From Metellina segmentata (lineage: Eukaryota; Arthropoda; Arachnida; Araneae; Tetragnathidae), in contig OX375873.1 of assembly GCA_947359465.1 (NCBI GenBank), forward strand, positions 139,187,916 through 139,251,915: 64,000 nt of DNA, written 5' to 3'. This document shows, one piece after another, positions 21,763 through 33,400 of the stretch. Each line of letters starts with the position of its first letter. Positions within the stretch are counted from its first letter, which is position 1. The position numbers and the translations under genes are program-made. The notes beneath the pieces are model-generated. The model did not search any database, had not been told where the DNA came from, and saw only the letters and a program-made list of their open reading frames with translations.

Positions 21763-22019
21763 ATCTACCAGAGAGTGATGATTATACAGGAATCTATATA
21801 GTCCAAATCCTTTAGCGAAGAGTACCCTCGCAACTCCTGTCTCTGTTGGTCAAGTATATCATCCCTTCATTTGTACTTTTATTTTCTCCAAACCCGGATG
21901 ATTGTTCAAGGACACACCCGCTAACGTCCCTCGGGAATCTAATGGATCCTTCCGGCCAGCATTCCCCACTGTATTCGCAGGAAATACTCACAACCTTGTT
22001 GTAAATGGCGAGATACCAC

Positions 22020-22470
22020 TTCCATCAAAATCGGGTTAGTTCTTTAAATGGCTAGATATATCTTCCATATATAGATATATCTTTTATGGAAGATAGATAT
22101 CCATTAGATAGATTATCCATTAGATTATCCATTAGATATATCTTTTTAATGTTTTAACACCAAGTGGTTTCGACGAGATATCTCGTCCATAAAGACCTAC
22201 CCACTTTTTCTAATGACGAAATATCACGTCATAATTCATGATGACTAGTAAAATTGATGAATTGATTGATGAAAGATCCAAATCTGGTCAGTTCTTTAAA
22301 TGTCGAGATATCTCTTGCATGAAGATCTGGTCAGTTTTTTAAATAATGAGATATCACTTCCATCAAAATCTGACCAGTTCTTTAAATGGCGAGATATCTC
22401 TTCTATCAAAATCTGATCAGTTCTTTAAATGGAGAGATAACTCTTCCATCATAATCTGGTCAGTTTGGCA
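22020..22470. repeat. minisatellite with a 43-base period
   Basis: The unit 'gttctttaaatggcgagatatc...ccatcaaaatctggtca' starts at 22291, 22334, 22377 and 22420, exactly 43 bases apart. A diverged copy and an AT palindrome lie at 22020-22140. The segment 22155-22210 (gtggtttcgacgagatatc...cgtccat) links it to similar repeats at 27820-28090 and 63660-63740. Confidence 0.8.
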
Positions 22471-22507
22471 AAATAAAAGTTTTTTTCCTTTGAGACAACA
22501 GAAGTCA

Positions 22508-22810
22508 GGGATGCCCAGTTGGAAGGATAACGTATTAGCAACCGGAGGGTTGCGAGTTTGAATCTAACCAGACCGTCGTGTACAAAGGAAACTAGTGCAC
22601 GTTAAATCTTCCTATGCTTCAGATGTCCTCACGTTGGCATGTTGAGGATGACAGCGAGTGGGGTGCTAGCTCAGGTGATATCTCCGTCATCTGATCGTGG
22701 TTCTTTCTCAATGTCAAGGTTTTGTCCTCGTATCTTTCACTTGGGGGTTCTTCCCGGGCCTTCACAAATCGCCCGTTGTATCGCTTCAGTGCAACGTTAT
22801 TTAAATAACT
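22508..22810 (+). mobile_element. tRNA-derived SINE, head type 2, near full length
   Basis: Head 'gatgcccagttggaagga...attagcaaccggagggttgc' with degenerate B box 'gagtttgaatc'. Body 'ccgtcgtgtacaaagg', 'gtgcacgttaaatct', 'atgtcctcacgttggc', 'gcgagtggggtgctagctc', 'tcatctgatcgtggtt', then tail 'tcgcccgttgtatcgcttc' and 'cgttatttaaataact'. Confidence 0.75.
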
Positions 22811-22892
22811 ATCACATCTCTGAGAACATCTTTAACTATCATTTGTGAATAAATCGTACCTGTGCACATACTACATTGTAATTCATAAAGCT

Positions 22893-22948
22893 GTATGGTT
22901 GATTTTGGGTCTTATGGCACAAAGACCTTATATGGCCAGACTGCGCCT
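22893..22948 (-). mobile_element. LINE/SINE 3'-end fragment
   Basis: On the minus strand 'ggcgcagtctggccatat...gtgccataagaccc...aaccat' parallels the terminal sequence of the complete LINE (ggcgcagcatggccaaatc...gtgccataaaa...ccaacc). Confidence 0.55.
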
Positions 22949-22949
22949 T

Positions 22950-23365
22950 CGGTCTTCGGTTATGTAATGAGAGTGGGTGGGACGAAGGTCCTCTACCTCA
23001 TTCCGTAACGTGGCTAGAATTGAACGAAAAACGTCTAGGTTGATGAAGGGTGCATGGCCGCTCAGCAGCCTTAACCTCCTGTGGGATGAATAGTGGTTGG
23101 CTTAACTTTGCTGATACGTCTTAGAAAAGATGAAATTAATTTAAGATAATTTCAAGTAAAATAGTGACCAATCAGAAAGGATTGTTCATTCAGGTGGGAG
23201 TGGTCTCAAGACGATTCGGATTTTTAGCTGTACAGGCGATGCGAAAATGACACAGTTAAAGTGAACAAAATAAAATCAAAAGGAAGGATTAAAAACCAAA
23301 AAAAAAAAAAAAATTTAAATAAGATGGCCTTTTACGGAAATTGGTTAGACGAGGGTCGTATCTGG
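22950..23365. other. non-coding stretch, no gene recognised
   Basis: It includes an A run near 23295. A tRNA-like segment may be present near 23035-23090 on the minus strand, but neither box is convincing. Confidence 0.35.
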
Positions 23366-23370
23366 GGATT

Positions 23371-24196
23371 TGGTGTTTACAAAAGGAAGTGTTTGCTTGT
23401 TTGTTTTCGGTACGCAAAGTCCTGACGAACCTATGGCACTTACAGTAATGGGATTTGGCACACAGATAGTCCGAATTTTTTGCAATTTTTGGGTCGCGGT
23501 GAATTTTAAAATGAATTTAATGAAATTTAATTGTTATTGAATGCAGCAGCATAGAAGATCACAGATTCTAAATTTATTTTTTTTCGTTTCCGTTTTCATT
23601 TTGTACGGAGGAATGATTTTTCAACAGACGATAAAAAAGAAATAAACTTTTAACTGGAGATATTTAGTTCTTTTTTCTATCTCCTAGACCGTTAAAAATA
23701 GAGTAAAAATTTGAACGGTTTTGAAATCAACGGAAAATTTCATATTAGATCGTTACTAAAAATATGATTTTATTTAGATAAATAAAATTTTTAAATTTAA
23801 TATGTCTTCCATACTTACGCAAGAGATTGTGATGTCATGTCAACCTTCGCGTTCAAAAAATAAACAGATTACATTTCCTGCCCTCTTACAATTTCAACGA
23901 AAGAAAGCAAGCTCAAAAATAAAAAATATTTTGGCTGGCATTGTTTTGTACTTTTTTGTAAAATCGGGATCGTTAAAGATAGATTAAAAATTTCAACGAA
24001 TTTTAACTTTGCAGAAAATTTGACACCAGATAGATACCTTATACGATTGATTTTCTTTTAATAAATAATTTTTCAATTAAATATTTATATTTCGCAAGAG
24101 ATTGTGACGTCACACCAAATTTCCATTTGGTTTGCGAAGAAAACCAACACCACGGGTAGCTCCGTTATGGCTGTTATCCAAGTGGCGAAGCAAACC
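23371..24196 (+). mobile_element. Helitron-like element, long variant, 5' end eroded
   Basis: Starts 'acaaaaggaagtgtttgcttg' and continues with 'tcctgacgaacctatggcac', 'gggatttggcacacagatag' and 'gcaatttttgggtcgcggtg'. Two 'cgcaagagattgtgatgtca'-type segments lie near 23818 and 24092. It ends in hairpins 'ggtttgcgaagaaaacc' and 'aagtggcgaagcaaacc', resembling the end of the second family at 18159. Confidence 0.6.
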
Positions 24197-24269
24197 ATTG
24201 TACATAATATTCATAATTTGGTTTGAGTCAATGAATGAGTTTTGTGAATTGGTTTGAGTTTTATGGAAC

Positions 24270-24740
24270 CATTCCATTCAACCGTCTATTAAAAGTTTAA
24301 AAAAAGTAAATTTAAAAAGGGATCATGGCGTAAAATCGAAAAGGCTTTGAATTAGACATTCATATTTTACCCACAAACATTCGTTAAGCGGAGAACCCTT
24401 TTCATTATGTTCAATTTGCCATCCATTATTAACAGTAAGACACATTTTGACAGAATGATCAAATTTTAGCAATCGTAGACAAATCCGATTTGGGTGTTTC
24501 GCTTCTTAACTTAATAGGCCTGTTGATGGATCCACACCACGAAAACTTATTTTTATTCCTTTCTGATATTGGTTTTATAAATTATATATAGTTTTTATTT
24601 GATATAACTTCAGTTTAGTTAAGCAATCGCGTTATGTGCTCTTTTAACCATATCATCCTTAGAACTATAGATGATATTTGGCGCAGTTTCGCCGGATCTG
24701 CCCCTGTGCCATACGAATCCAAAAACCAAACCGTACATAA
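24270..24740 (+). mobile_element. 5'-truncated copy of the LINE found at 41387-47455
   Basis: It aligns in order with the end of LINE ORF2. 'attcaaccgtctattaaa' corresponds to 46980. 'gacattcatattttaccca' corresponds to 47060. The segment 'cctgttgatggatccac' and the end of the reading frame (LFLFLSDIGFINYI) match LFLFLTDIGFLNYI. The 3' UTR 'tttggcgcagtttcgccgga...gtgccatacgaatcc' follows. The copy has small indels that break the frame, so it is an old, dead-on-arrival insertion. Confidence 0.8.
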
Positions 24741-25600
24741 CATCTATGTTAACCTTTCTTAATTTTTTGCATCTATTGATGGCAAAGTGTCGATTATCAC
24801 ATTTCTTATTTTATTTTCAATCCATTAATAATGACTTCAGCATCCATATTAGCATAAATGGAGCCAAAGGGGTCGATGTTTTTATGGGTCAATGAAAAAT
24901 ATAAGACGCCATTTTCGGGTAATATTTAATTAGGTAAGCTTCAATTGTTTTCATCCTGAAGGGAAACGTTATTAGAAGTGAATATAGAATTTCGTGGCGA
25001 GTTGAGGCTGAAACTTACTCATTTTGAACCAAACATTGCTCATCTCGTCAAGAGTCACGAAGCCTTCACACTGATAACGTTAGTAAATTATCTATTAAGT
25101 TAATAAAAGTTTTGCTTTCATGTCCATAAGGAAGATTGTATTTATGTTATTTTGTAATCTAAATTAAATTTTATATTTTATACATTATTTATACTCCTAC
25201 GCAATACGTAATGATATTGATTTCAAAAACAAAAACGTATCCAATCTAAAACTTCACTTAAGCGTCGTTTTCGCTTGTCTTCTTATATTTACTTTATTGT
25301 AAAATAAAGAGAGTTGATAAAAAGTAAAAAAAATTTTGAATGAAAAAATGAAAATGGAACTCTTGAAGGTGGTCAGAGAGGTGAGTCGACCCCCCTGCTC
25401 TAAGTGAAATAAAATTGTTTAAAAATATATAACAGCATCTTCGTGTCAATTTTTATTTCCAATAAAATGCAAAGCGAACACCATCCTTAAGTCATGAGAC
25501 CACGCATATTCTGAACTCTTTCAGTTTAATCACATTTTTTTGTTCAAGGATGATTCGGCCCTGAATGGCACGTATGCAATTTTAACCTTCTTGACCATGA
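24741..25600. other. non-coding stretch, no gene recognised
   Basis: AT-rich sequence without a recognisable frame or repeat. Confidence 0.45.
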
Positions 25601-25609
25601 TACTTTTTG

Positions 25610-26330
25610 CCAAAAGATTATACTGTCAGAAAATGATCAATATAACCTTTCCAAAGGATTGTATTCAAAGTAGAGGACATATAGATTCTTTCCAGGAGAT
25701 TCTATTCCAAGAAAATAACATACAGAATCCAAAGGATATAGTATGCCTTAGAAAATCACTCCCTGAAGATGGCGACCAAGTAACGGACACTCCTTGACAT
25801 CTACAAATTCTTTAATGTACATCCTATTTACATCGTGGACTTTACATGTTTTCAGTAACCATTTGAAATACCCGACCTCTCTCGGCTTCTGCGCCACACA
25901 CACACCTTCGCTAGCTAACTCTTTCTGATAGTGTTCTTGATCAGTAAAGGTCAACAATGTCATATTGAGCGTACTGCCCCCAATTGAGGGAGTGGGACAT
26001 CAATAGCATCATTGCTACAAGGATTAAATCTAAGGAAAGGACAAAATAATTTATCCGAAGGTTTCTATTCAACAAAATGAGCCAATAGAATCGTTTCAAG
26101 GGATTTGATACTAAGGTAGTTGGTAATTTTTAATTAACGCCGTACTAGAGCAACACAACGGGCTCAATTCTAAGGAAAGTACCAAGGGAACCATATCAAA
26201 GAATTATTCTATTGTAAAGAGGGAAGGAACTTAAAATATCCGCATGAACAAATTATTATATTCTAGTAGAGAATTGACTAATAGAATTTTGTTAAAGGTT
26301 GAAAAACTCCATGGATTATATAGAAGGACC
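25610..26330. repeat. degenerate minisatellite, about 41-43 base period
   Basis: Repeating segments such as 'aaaggattgtattcaaagta', 'ccaggagattctattccaag' and 'ctaaggaaaggacaaaat' recur about every 41-43 bases. In reverse complement they resemble the array at 31400-31840. A SINE tail fragment at 26125-26166 interrupts it. A minus-strand open frame at 25748-25963 overlaps it; I do not call it a gene. Confidence 0.5.
26125..26166 (-). mobile_element. SINE tail fragment
   Basis: 'aattaacgccgtactagagcaacacaacgggct' equals the 3' tail of the SINE family on the minus strand. Confidence 0.65.
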
Positions 26331-27800
26331 TGGTTATTAAGTCATTGAGCGTGTTATGGGGTAAAAGCAACAATACTCGGAGATCTTGCGATGCTGAGGG
26401 GATTGAAGTTGTGCCAGGGAATTTCCAAATCACCCTTCAACATGAAATGGAATTTTGAATGGTTAACGAGAACATCAAGCTAAACGCATTCATGTCTAAC
26501 TGCTAATTCTTATCAGAGTTTACAGTTGAATATATGTAATATCAAGACGGTAATGAAGATAAATAATTAGCAGAATTATTGTGTTGCCAACTTTCAAAGT
26601 TACAAATTTCTAAATGGTTTAAATAATATTGTTGAGAAATATATTGATTGAAACAAAGTCAACTATTTTTCTTTTGAATACTGATGTAAATACAACGCTT
26701 TCAGATTATTCAAAACGACTTCAGCAGAGTTTTCAAATGATACATCCAGGCAAACATGTAATCCATAAAAACACTGACTTCACCCTCCAGTTTTTCTAAA
26801 ACACATAAGCTTTATCTTTAAATTTGCATAGAAATGAGACTGCTAGAAATTGCTTTCTAAACTTGCTGCTCCTCATTTGTATTTACTTTTTCAAAGTTTT
26901 TTGTTTTTCCGGATTCTAGCCTTTTTCAATTTCATTGGTACCCAATGAAAATGGAGACGCTTTGAACATCTGAACAAAAAGCTATCTCGCAGCTTGAAGA
27001 AACTAAGATAAAAAAATACTTATAAAAGCAAACATTTTAAGAATAAAAAAACTGGGTCTTTATTTGTACTATATTAGATACTAAAGCAAATCTTAATTAA
27101 CCTAAAGAAACGTCAGTAAACTAATTATAATTAGGCTTTATAGGAAACCCGTCCATTTAGAAAATGCAAGTATTTACTGCTGGAAAGGGCTTATGTGAAA
27201 ACTGAATTTAGTTTAATCGAAACGTTTGAGGACACATTTTTGATTACAAAAAGTTAGGCAGTCATTTGATCAAAATATATGAAGTAAATCTTAGTATTTT
27301 TAGGCAAATTAAGTGGCTTGGACTATTGCCAAAACTTGTATATTTTTGGCATATTCCAGTTATTTCCATGGCAGTTATGACAAAATACGGGATCGCTCAT
27401 TTATTCATGAATACCAAAATAAAGTTTTGCATAAAATTCAGGATTATTCTAATTTTACCCTTTCAAGCACGCAACTTTGAAAATAAATATGTTGTATTGC
27501 TGTTAAGTATTTTTTAGAAGCTAAATCGTATTTTTTTGAGGAGTGTTAAAAAAAATAATCACGGTGAAATGCGTAACTTTTAGAAAAAGTATACGAAATG
27601 TTTTTTGACTTCCGAATTGCTAGATTTTGAAGATACTTTTATCCATCTAATTAATAAGGACGAATAATAAAAATTTCTTCTTTCGAAAAAAGATTATTAC
27701 TTTAGTAAAAGATAAACGGAATGAAAAATAACAACCTGTAATTGCTTAGTTTTAGTTTAATATTCAACGACCTTTTAGCTTCACAAAAATTAATTAAACC
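26331..27800. other. non-coding stretch, no gene recognised
   Basis: AT-rich sequence. A plus-strand frame of 83 codons at 27266-27517 has no recognisable motif. Confidence 0.45.
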
Positions 27801-27819
27801 TTTCTACTGCTCAACCCTC

Positions 27820-28095
27820 CCGGTGGTTGTCTCGACGAGGTATCTTGTCAATAACAAAACTGACTCGATTATGATGGACGAAATATCTTATCAATAGAAT
27901 AAAACTAACCTAAACTTTATGGACGAGATACTGATAATTAGAAGTAAACTGGCCAGTATTTTCATCACGAAAGAATCGAGAATGTCTTAGTGACGAGATT
28001 TGTCGTAGATCCGAAAAGATTTACGAGATTTATCGTCATTAGACAAGTTGATCTTGATGAACAAGATATTTCTTCGAAACCACTTGGACGGTTTA
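27820..28095. repeat. diverged minisatellite related to 22155-22470
   Basis: Repeated 'gacgaggtatcttgtca', 'gacgaaatatcttatca', 'gacgagatactgata', 'gacgagatttgtcg' and 'acgagatttatcgtc' segments at about 40-60 base intervals. It ends in 'cgaaaccacttgg', the complement of the 'gtggtttcg' motif at 22160. Confidence 0.55.
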
Positions 28096-28444
28096 CCGTT
28101 GGCATGTAGCCAGCTGGGTGACATGACGAGAGGATCATGTTTGTCTAAATTCTGTCAAACAGAAAACATACAACGTCAAGTAATTTGCATGCACAGCGCA
28201 AGGCTAGGCATCCACTTGCGATTTCTAGTAGCGCGATTTTTCCGTCGCAAAATTTAAACTCATTGTTTCAAATACAAGTGCACAAACGTGCGACTCAACA
28301 ATCGCAGCGATGAAAAAGTTGCAACCAGTCCTATTTTCACTGCGACGCGACTGTCGCTCTACCCAATGAATCACACAGACAGGCATGGACGTTCACCCAC
28401 TTGCGATAGTTTAGTCGCGCGTTTTCCAAGGTCAGCTTTTCTGT

Positions 28445-28755
28445 TCATTAAATTATGTTTTTTATTCCTTAATTCAAGTTTCTATCTTTGCAACCGTTGA
28501 AGATAGTGAAAATTTCAGCGGATATGGAATATGCGGAATATGTTACACAAGATCGATAGCTTAAATGTGACTTTTCTTTAAATAAATAATTAAATAATCA
28601 AATAGCAAATTTTTAAATAATTAATCTGTTTTTGGTATCGATTTGGCGTAGAATTTTACGCTGATTTGAAATCCGTTGAAATTATAACTCTATCTTCAAC
28701 GATCGCAAAGATAGAAACTTGAATTTGGGAATAAAAAACATAATTTAATCTAATT
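28445..28755. repeat. inverted repeat (foldback), arms about 75 bases
   Basis: 28448-28526 ('aaattatgttttttattcc...gtttctatctttgcaacc...gaaaatttcagcggat') is the reverse complement of 28672-28750 with few mismatches; the loop is about 145 bases. The arms also contain the 'tttcaacggattt...' block of the Helitron-like family, so this may be two fragments in inverse orientation. Confidence 0.65.
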
Positions 28756-29122
28756 CAGCGATTTATCTATCGTAGTGTGTGAACCTTGTAGTTTTTGGTC
28801 GCCACGACTAGAAATTGTAAGTGTAGGCAAAGTCTAAGAAATAAAGTTTTATTGACGCTGAGACGAGAAATACACACAGGGTATCCTACAGGAATCGAAC
28901 ACGTGCAGCCTACAATTCGTAGATTGCTAGAGCAGTGTGGACACTAACAGAACCTCGGTGAAGCCACGGACGACAAAAAACTCGTATGCGGACTCATAGT
29001 TTAGAATCCGTAGTTTTTTAAACCGAGTCATAACACTAAGTAATCGTCACCAATTGCGAAATAATTTAAAATCGACGTTTCTAAATGACATTTAATTTTC
29101 TGATGAAATATATAAACTTTAC

Positions 29123-29272
29123 CTCTGGGCGTAAGGTCTGAACTTCCGAAAGGACCTTGCCTGGCAATGATTTCGTGAAGAATGATTCCGAATGCATACA
29201 CGTCTCCTTTTTGAGACCCGAAAGGATTTACGGATGGATACCTCAGCAATTCAGGGGCCTTCCACAGAAGAT
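29123..29272 (-). CDS. receptor guanylyl cyclase, kinase-homology domain exon (C-lobe, PELLR-DVY region)
   Basis: A 150-base exon on the minus strand. It is preceded by a pyrimidine-rich acceptor ending ttgttgcag and followed by the donor gtaaag. It opens with two bases that complete a codon begun by the exon at 34271-34436. The peptide contains [10 protein letters not shown], then [17 protein letters not shown] and QGPFGSSDL, the signature of the kinase-homology domain of membrane receptor guanylyl cyclases (natriuretic-peptide-receptor and Gyc76C-like proteins). These enzymes make cGMP, and the pseudokinase domain relays receptor state to the cyclase. The exon ends in phase 1; the next downstream exon was not found between 1 and 29122. 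Family assignment is strong; the exact orthologue is not established. Confidence 0.88.
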
Positions 29273-30304
29273 CTGCAACAAAACAGTTGATTAAGCTGTG
29301 ATAAAGTTATTAATGGATTAGTGATAGTAAATAGAGCATAAGAGAAAACAAGGAGAAGTATAATAATGTTCGTGTTAATGGAAAACATTGGACCTGTTTC
29401 TGTGTCCATTTCTAATTTAGATGTCGCTGTGTGTATTTTTGCACAATCGATGGTTTGAAGAGAAGCTAGTATTCCAGGGCCCGTGAATATGTGATTGTGT
29501 AACATTGAACTTGTTTACAGAATACATATCGCGCGTTTCAATACATCTTCCCTCATAAAATGAAAGCAAAAAATATTTTATTCTTCATCCTCAAGCAATA
29601 CCAAGTTCGTTTGCTTTCATCTCATCCATTAACACAAAACGGAAAAACGCTGTAGTTGGTTGGGTGTTACGGCGCCACATTTGGTTTAGTCATGCCGATC
29701 AATGCCATGTACATGGATATACACGCAAGAGAAAGTCTCACTAAAACACACGCAAAATGCACCCATGGAATTTTCACCCCTACAACTCGGAGATAGCGCA
29801 ATGGATTGTACCTCAAGAGCGGCAATATAAAAAAGTTTTATTTTTTGAATCATTATGAATCACTCTGAATCATTATCAACGCCTATGTCTTGTTTACTTT
29901 TGCATTCAATACTAATTTTTCAAACAATTAGACATTTTTCAAAATTTCATAATATCCTATCATGAAAGTTCTATTGTATAGCCTAGGAACGTCACATTTC
30001 TGAGAGTTGCGTAAATATCCCACAGGCTTCACTAGGCGGAGAGTTACTTTCCCCGAATCGATAAGAACAATGGGTCAAATACGATTTACCTTCGGTACAG
30101 ATGTTTTTGCGGGGAGACGAAAGCTAACGTAAAGTAAATCAAACACGCATATCTTTCAAATCGATAATCCGTACACTGTTTCACCTTAAAATAAGAATTT
30201 TTCTTTCTTATGTGTTGGAATAATTTATTATTTTCTGTGTGAAGGAATAAACCGTTCTAAGAATTTATGAACAAATTATCAATTTCATCTTGCACTAAAT
30301 TAAA
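29273..30304. other. intron sequence, no element recognised
   Basis: Part of the 4,998-base intron between two guanylyl cyclase exons (29273-34270). AT-rich. Short frames carry no known domain. Confidence 0.55.
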
Positions 30305-31258
30305 TCTCTACTATTACAAAAGGAAGTGTTTGTTTGTCGGTTTGTTTTTCTGTTTTTCTGTTTCGCGGCTTCAAATCCTGACGATTATATGGCACTTACA
30401 GCAATGACATTTAACACACAGGTAGTCCAAATTTTTTGCAATTTTTGGGTCGCGGCGAATTTTAAAATTTAATCTAGAAGATTTTTTAATGAATTTAATA
30501 GTTTTATTCTCCATCGATTTTTCAACACCTTTCTTCCGCGAAAGAAGAAAAACCCCAATCTGGACTTTTTCTACCCACGTGACCTTGCTGTCACCCTTTT
30601 GGAAGCATGTCAAGTTTCTTTCATCGCGGACTAACGCGGAGAAAGTTATTGTTTTCGTTTTGATTGTGCGCAGAGGATAGATTTCCCAACAAGACGATGC
30701 AAATTAATAATCTTTAGCTGGAGTCACTTAGTTCATATTTCTATTTCCTTAGACCGTTAAAGATAGAGTACAAATTTCAACCGATTTGAAATCTGTGGAA
30801 AATTTCACTTTAGATCGATACCTAAAATATAATTTTCTTTAAATAAATGATTTTTAAGTTGAATATATATATTTATTATAAAAGATAGTGTTTGTTTGTT
30901 TCTCAGTTTGGGGCCGCAAAATCCTGATGATTCTATGGCACTTACAGCAATGAGATTTGGCACACAAGTAGACAAAATTTTTTTTCATTTTTGGGTCGCG
31001 GTGAATTTAAAAATTTGAGTTCGAAGATTTTTAAATGAATTTAATAGTTTTATTCTTCATCGCTTTTTCAAACAATAAAAAACTTTTTGAGAAAAAATTA
31101 ACAATCTCAGTCAAAAATAAAAAAACTTTTTGACTGCGATTGTTAATTCTTTTTTGTAAAATCCGAATCGCTAAAGATAGATTAAAAATTTCAACGGATT
31201 TGAAATCTGCGGAAAATTTTACACAAGATTAACGCCGGGCTAACCACGCTGTGGCTAG
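30305..31258 (+). mobile_element. Helitron-like elements, two copies in tandem
   Basis: Copy one begins TCTCTACTATTACAAAAGG at 30305 after a host A and continues through the family body to about 30870. A second body starts at 30872 (ttattataaaagatagtg, tcctgatgattctatggcac, agcaatgagatttggcacac) and ends with the hairpin 'aaccacgctgtggctag' at 31258 followed by T. The first copy lacks its 3' hairpin and the second lacks the TCTCTAC start, so the pair is a partial tandem or a nested insertion in the intron. Confidence 0.72.
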
Positions 31259-31399
31259 TAATAAATAATGAGCATTTTTATAGTTTTAAGAACCTGGTTT
31301 TAAAACTTTGGAGCCTCACAAGATTTCTGATAAGTGTTGGATTGCTTTCCACATGACTAAATAACCACATCTATTGGTTGTAGATGTCTATGGACTTTT

Positions 31400-31840
31400 T
31401 CATCTTTTAGAAAAATACTTTTTGTTTCTCCTTAAAATAGAATCTTTTAGTAAAGTTGAATTACTCTTTTCTTTGGGAAGTTTCTATTGCACTTCTTGGA
31501 AATATTCTACTGTTCCTTAGAACAGCTTACTTTTGAAAAATTTCATGGATCCATTTCTGTGAATAGAGTCCTCTGGAAAGATTATATTGCACTGTTTCTT
31601 ATATAGAATTCTTTGGCAAAATTCCGTTAATTATTTTCTTAGAATATAATTCTGTTAAAAAATATTCTATTACTCCTCTTCTAAGATAAAAATTATCTGG
31701 AACGATTACCGTGTTGCTTTACATAGAATAAAATTAGTTGGAAATATGATATCGGTACTTTTGTTAGAATAAAATCCTTTGGAAAGATTACTTTGCTCAT
31801 TTCCTTAGAACATAATCATTTTAAACTTAACGTACACCAA
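31400..31840. repeat. degenerate minisatellite, about 41-base period
   Basis: The anchor 'tagaat(a)' followed by 'aatccttttggaaagatta' occurs at 31564, 31604, 31640, 31682, 31724, 31765 and 31806, with spacings of 36-42 bases. It lies in the intron, just before the SINE and pogo-like element. Confidence 0.7.
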
Positions 31841-32748
31841 CGACGGTAAATATTTAACTAACGTCACACTCGAGAAGGGTAAGGCGGGGTAATTGTAAAC
31901 AGAATTTGTATGTTCACTTTCAATCCATATTTTCAAACTTTTGATAAAGTAACTAAACGTTGTTCACCCTACTAAATAAACTTGTCACAATTCTACTTTG
32001 ATATTTAATCAGTACGAAGATTCCAGAAAAGAAATTTAATACCGTACTCGGCTGTTTACAATTACCCCGCGTATACAATTACCCCTGAAATTAGGGGTAG
32101 GTGTAAACAACGATTTTCCTCGTGATATTGAATATTGAACAAGTGACAACATGAGCAGTAGTCATGGCAGTAGAAGGAACTCCAATGGTATTTTTACCCT
32201 TCTAATACCATGTTTACAACAACCTCTTGATCTTTACCTTTACCAAATACTCCCACTTCTTCCCCCAAAAAATATAGTGATACTTGAAAGTTGCATTGAT
32301 CATGAGGTGAACTTCCAGGAATACATAAGAATAAATGATTCAAACATTTACTGAACAAAGAATGTTTAGTGTTAAGAACAGAAAATTACAAAATAAAAAG
32401 TTAAAAAAAAATTAATAAATAAAAAATTGAAAAATACAATCTTAGGTACAAAAAACAAACACACATTACATTTCTTACACAATAACAGTGGCCTCAAATT
32501 GAAAATTTTCTGTACGGTTTTCTTTGCTACAGGTTGGAGTAGGTACAATTCCTTTGACATGGTCTTTGGTAACACAGAATTAGTCTTTTTGAACCGCAGC
32601 GAATTTAGTATATGCATTGTCGATGTATTTGAGTACGGTGATCTCAACCTCCTCTTCTGAAACAACATCCACCCTTCATACATACGAAAAATGGGTTTTC
32701 TATCTCTTCCCCCCCCCCTCCTCAACAAGTACAAACGTAGTCGTTTCA

Positions 32749-33113
32749 GGCCTGGTGCACACATCCCGCTTTTCAATGTGCGGCGCCGCTGCGGCGACGC
32801 ACGTCCATCTTGCGTGTAATTTGTACCGCAGTTCCACACACATGCATCTCCGTTCTGAAGTAACTTGTTTTCATAAATAAATGGGATATAAATAATAATT
32901 AATAAATGGTTGTATCCAGTAACGTCTATTTTGTTTCAAAATATACTTTTTTTTACACGAAGTAAGCGAAATAAACACGCTTTCTTCGATAGAATATTTA
33001 TTGCAAATGGCGCGAAATGAGTTCGTGCGTCATTTCACGGTTATATGTGCATAGTTGGGCTTCGGTACCGCAGCAGCGCCGCACGTTGAAAAACTGGATG
33101 TATGCACCGGGCA
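32749..33113. mobile_element. MITE, possibly PIF/Harbinger-like
   Basis: A 365-base element whose ends are inverted copies for about 40 bases: 'ggcctggtgcacacatcc...caatgtgcggcgccgctgcgg' at the left, and the complement of 'ccgcagcagcgccgcacgttg...ggatgtatgcaccgggca' at the right. It is flanked by TCA on both sides, a 3-base duplication as in PIF/Harbinger elements. It does not encode a protein. Confidence 0.7.
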
Positions 33114-33234
33114 TCAATGTCTTCCATGAATGGCTCCAAAATATTTAACTTCCCCTGCAAGCTAGTCTTTAATTAATTTTGCTTGAGTGTTTGGAGAACT
33201 TCAAACTCTTCACCGTCAATGTTAGTCAATTCTT

Positions 33235-33400
33235 TCAATAGTTCCTCATCCTCGCTGTCCTTTCCATTTGCTTCTTTCTTGGTTTCTTGCTTACTTCTGG
33301 CTCTTTCACTATCTTCTCACCAGGCTTCCTTTTGTTCTTTTTATCCTCTGCCTCCTTCAAGCGTGACAGTATTTGATCAGTTGTAAGAACTTCACCATAT
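33235..33400 (-). pseudogene. pogo/DDE-1-type transposase C-terminal remnant
   Basis: On the minus strand the frame reads GEVLTTDQILSRLKEAEDKK followed by a lysine-rich tail and a TGA. A 'lt.eqil..lke.e.kk' ending is typical of pogo/Tigger-type transposases (family knowledge). The catalytic region is absent. Assignment is moderate. Confidence 0.45.

Noticed and set aside
25748..25963. 71-codon minus-strand frame tested as a further guanylyl cyclase exon
   Set aside because: The peptide has no similarity to the region expected after the exon at 29123-29272 and overlaps a minisatellite.
28870..28960. Second tRNA-like segment on the minus strand (gtgttcgattcc B-box-like)
   Set aside because: No convincing A box or acceptor stem; possibly another SINE head but unsupported.
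32372..32839. 155-codon minus-strand frame
   Set aside because: It crosses the edge of a MITE and a pogo-like element; composition is Arg- then Phe-rich and no domain is visible.
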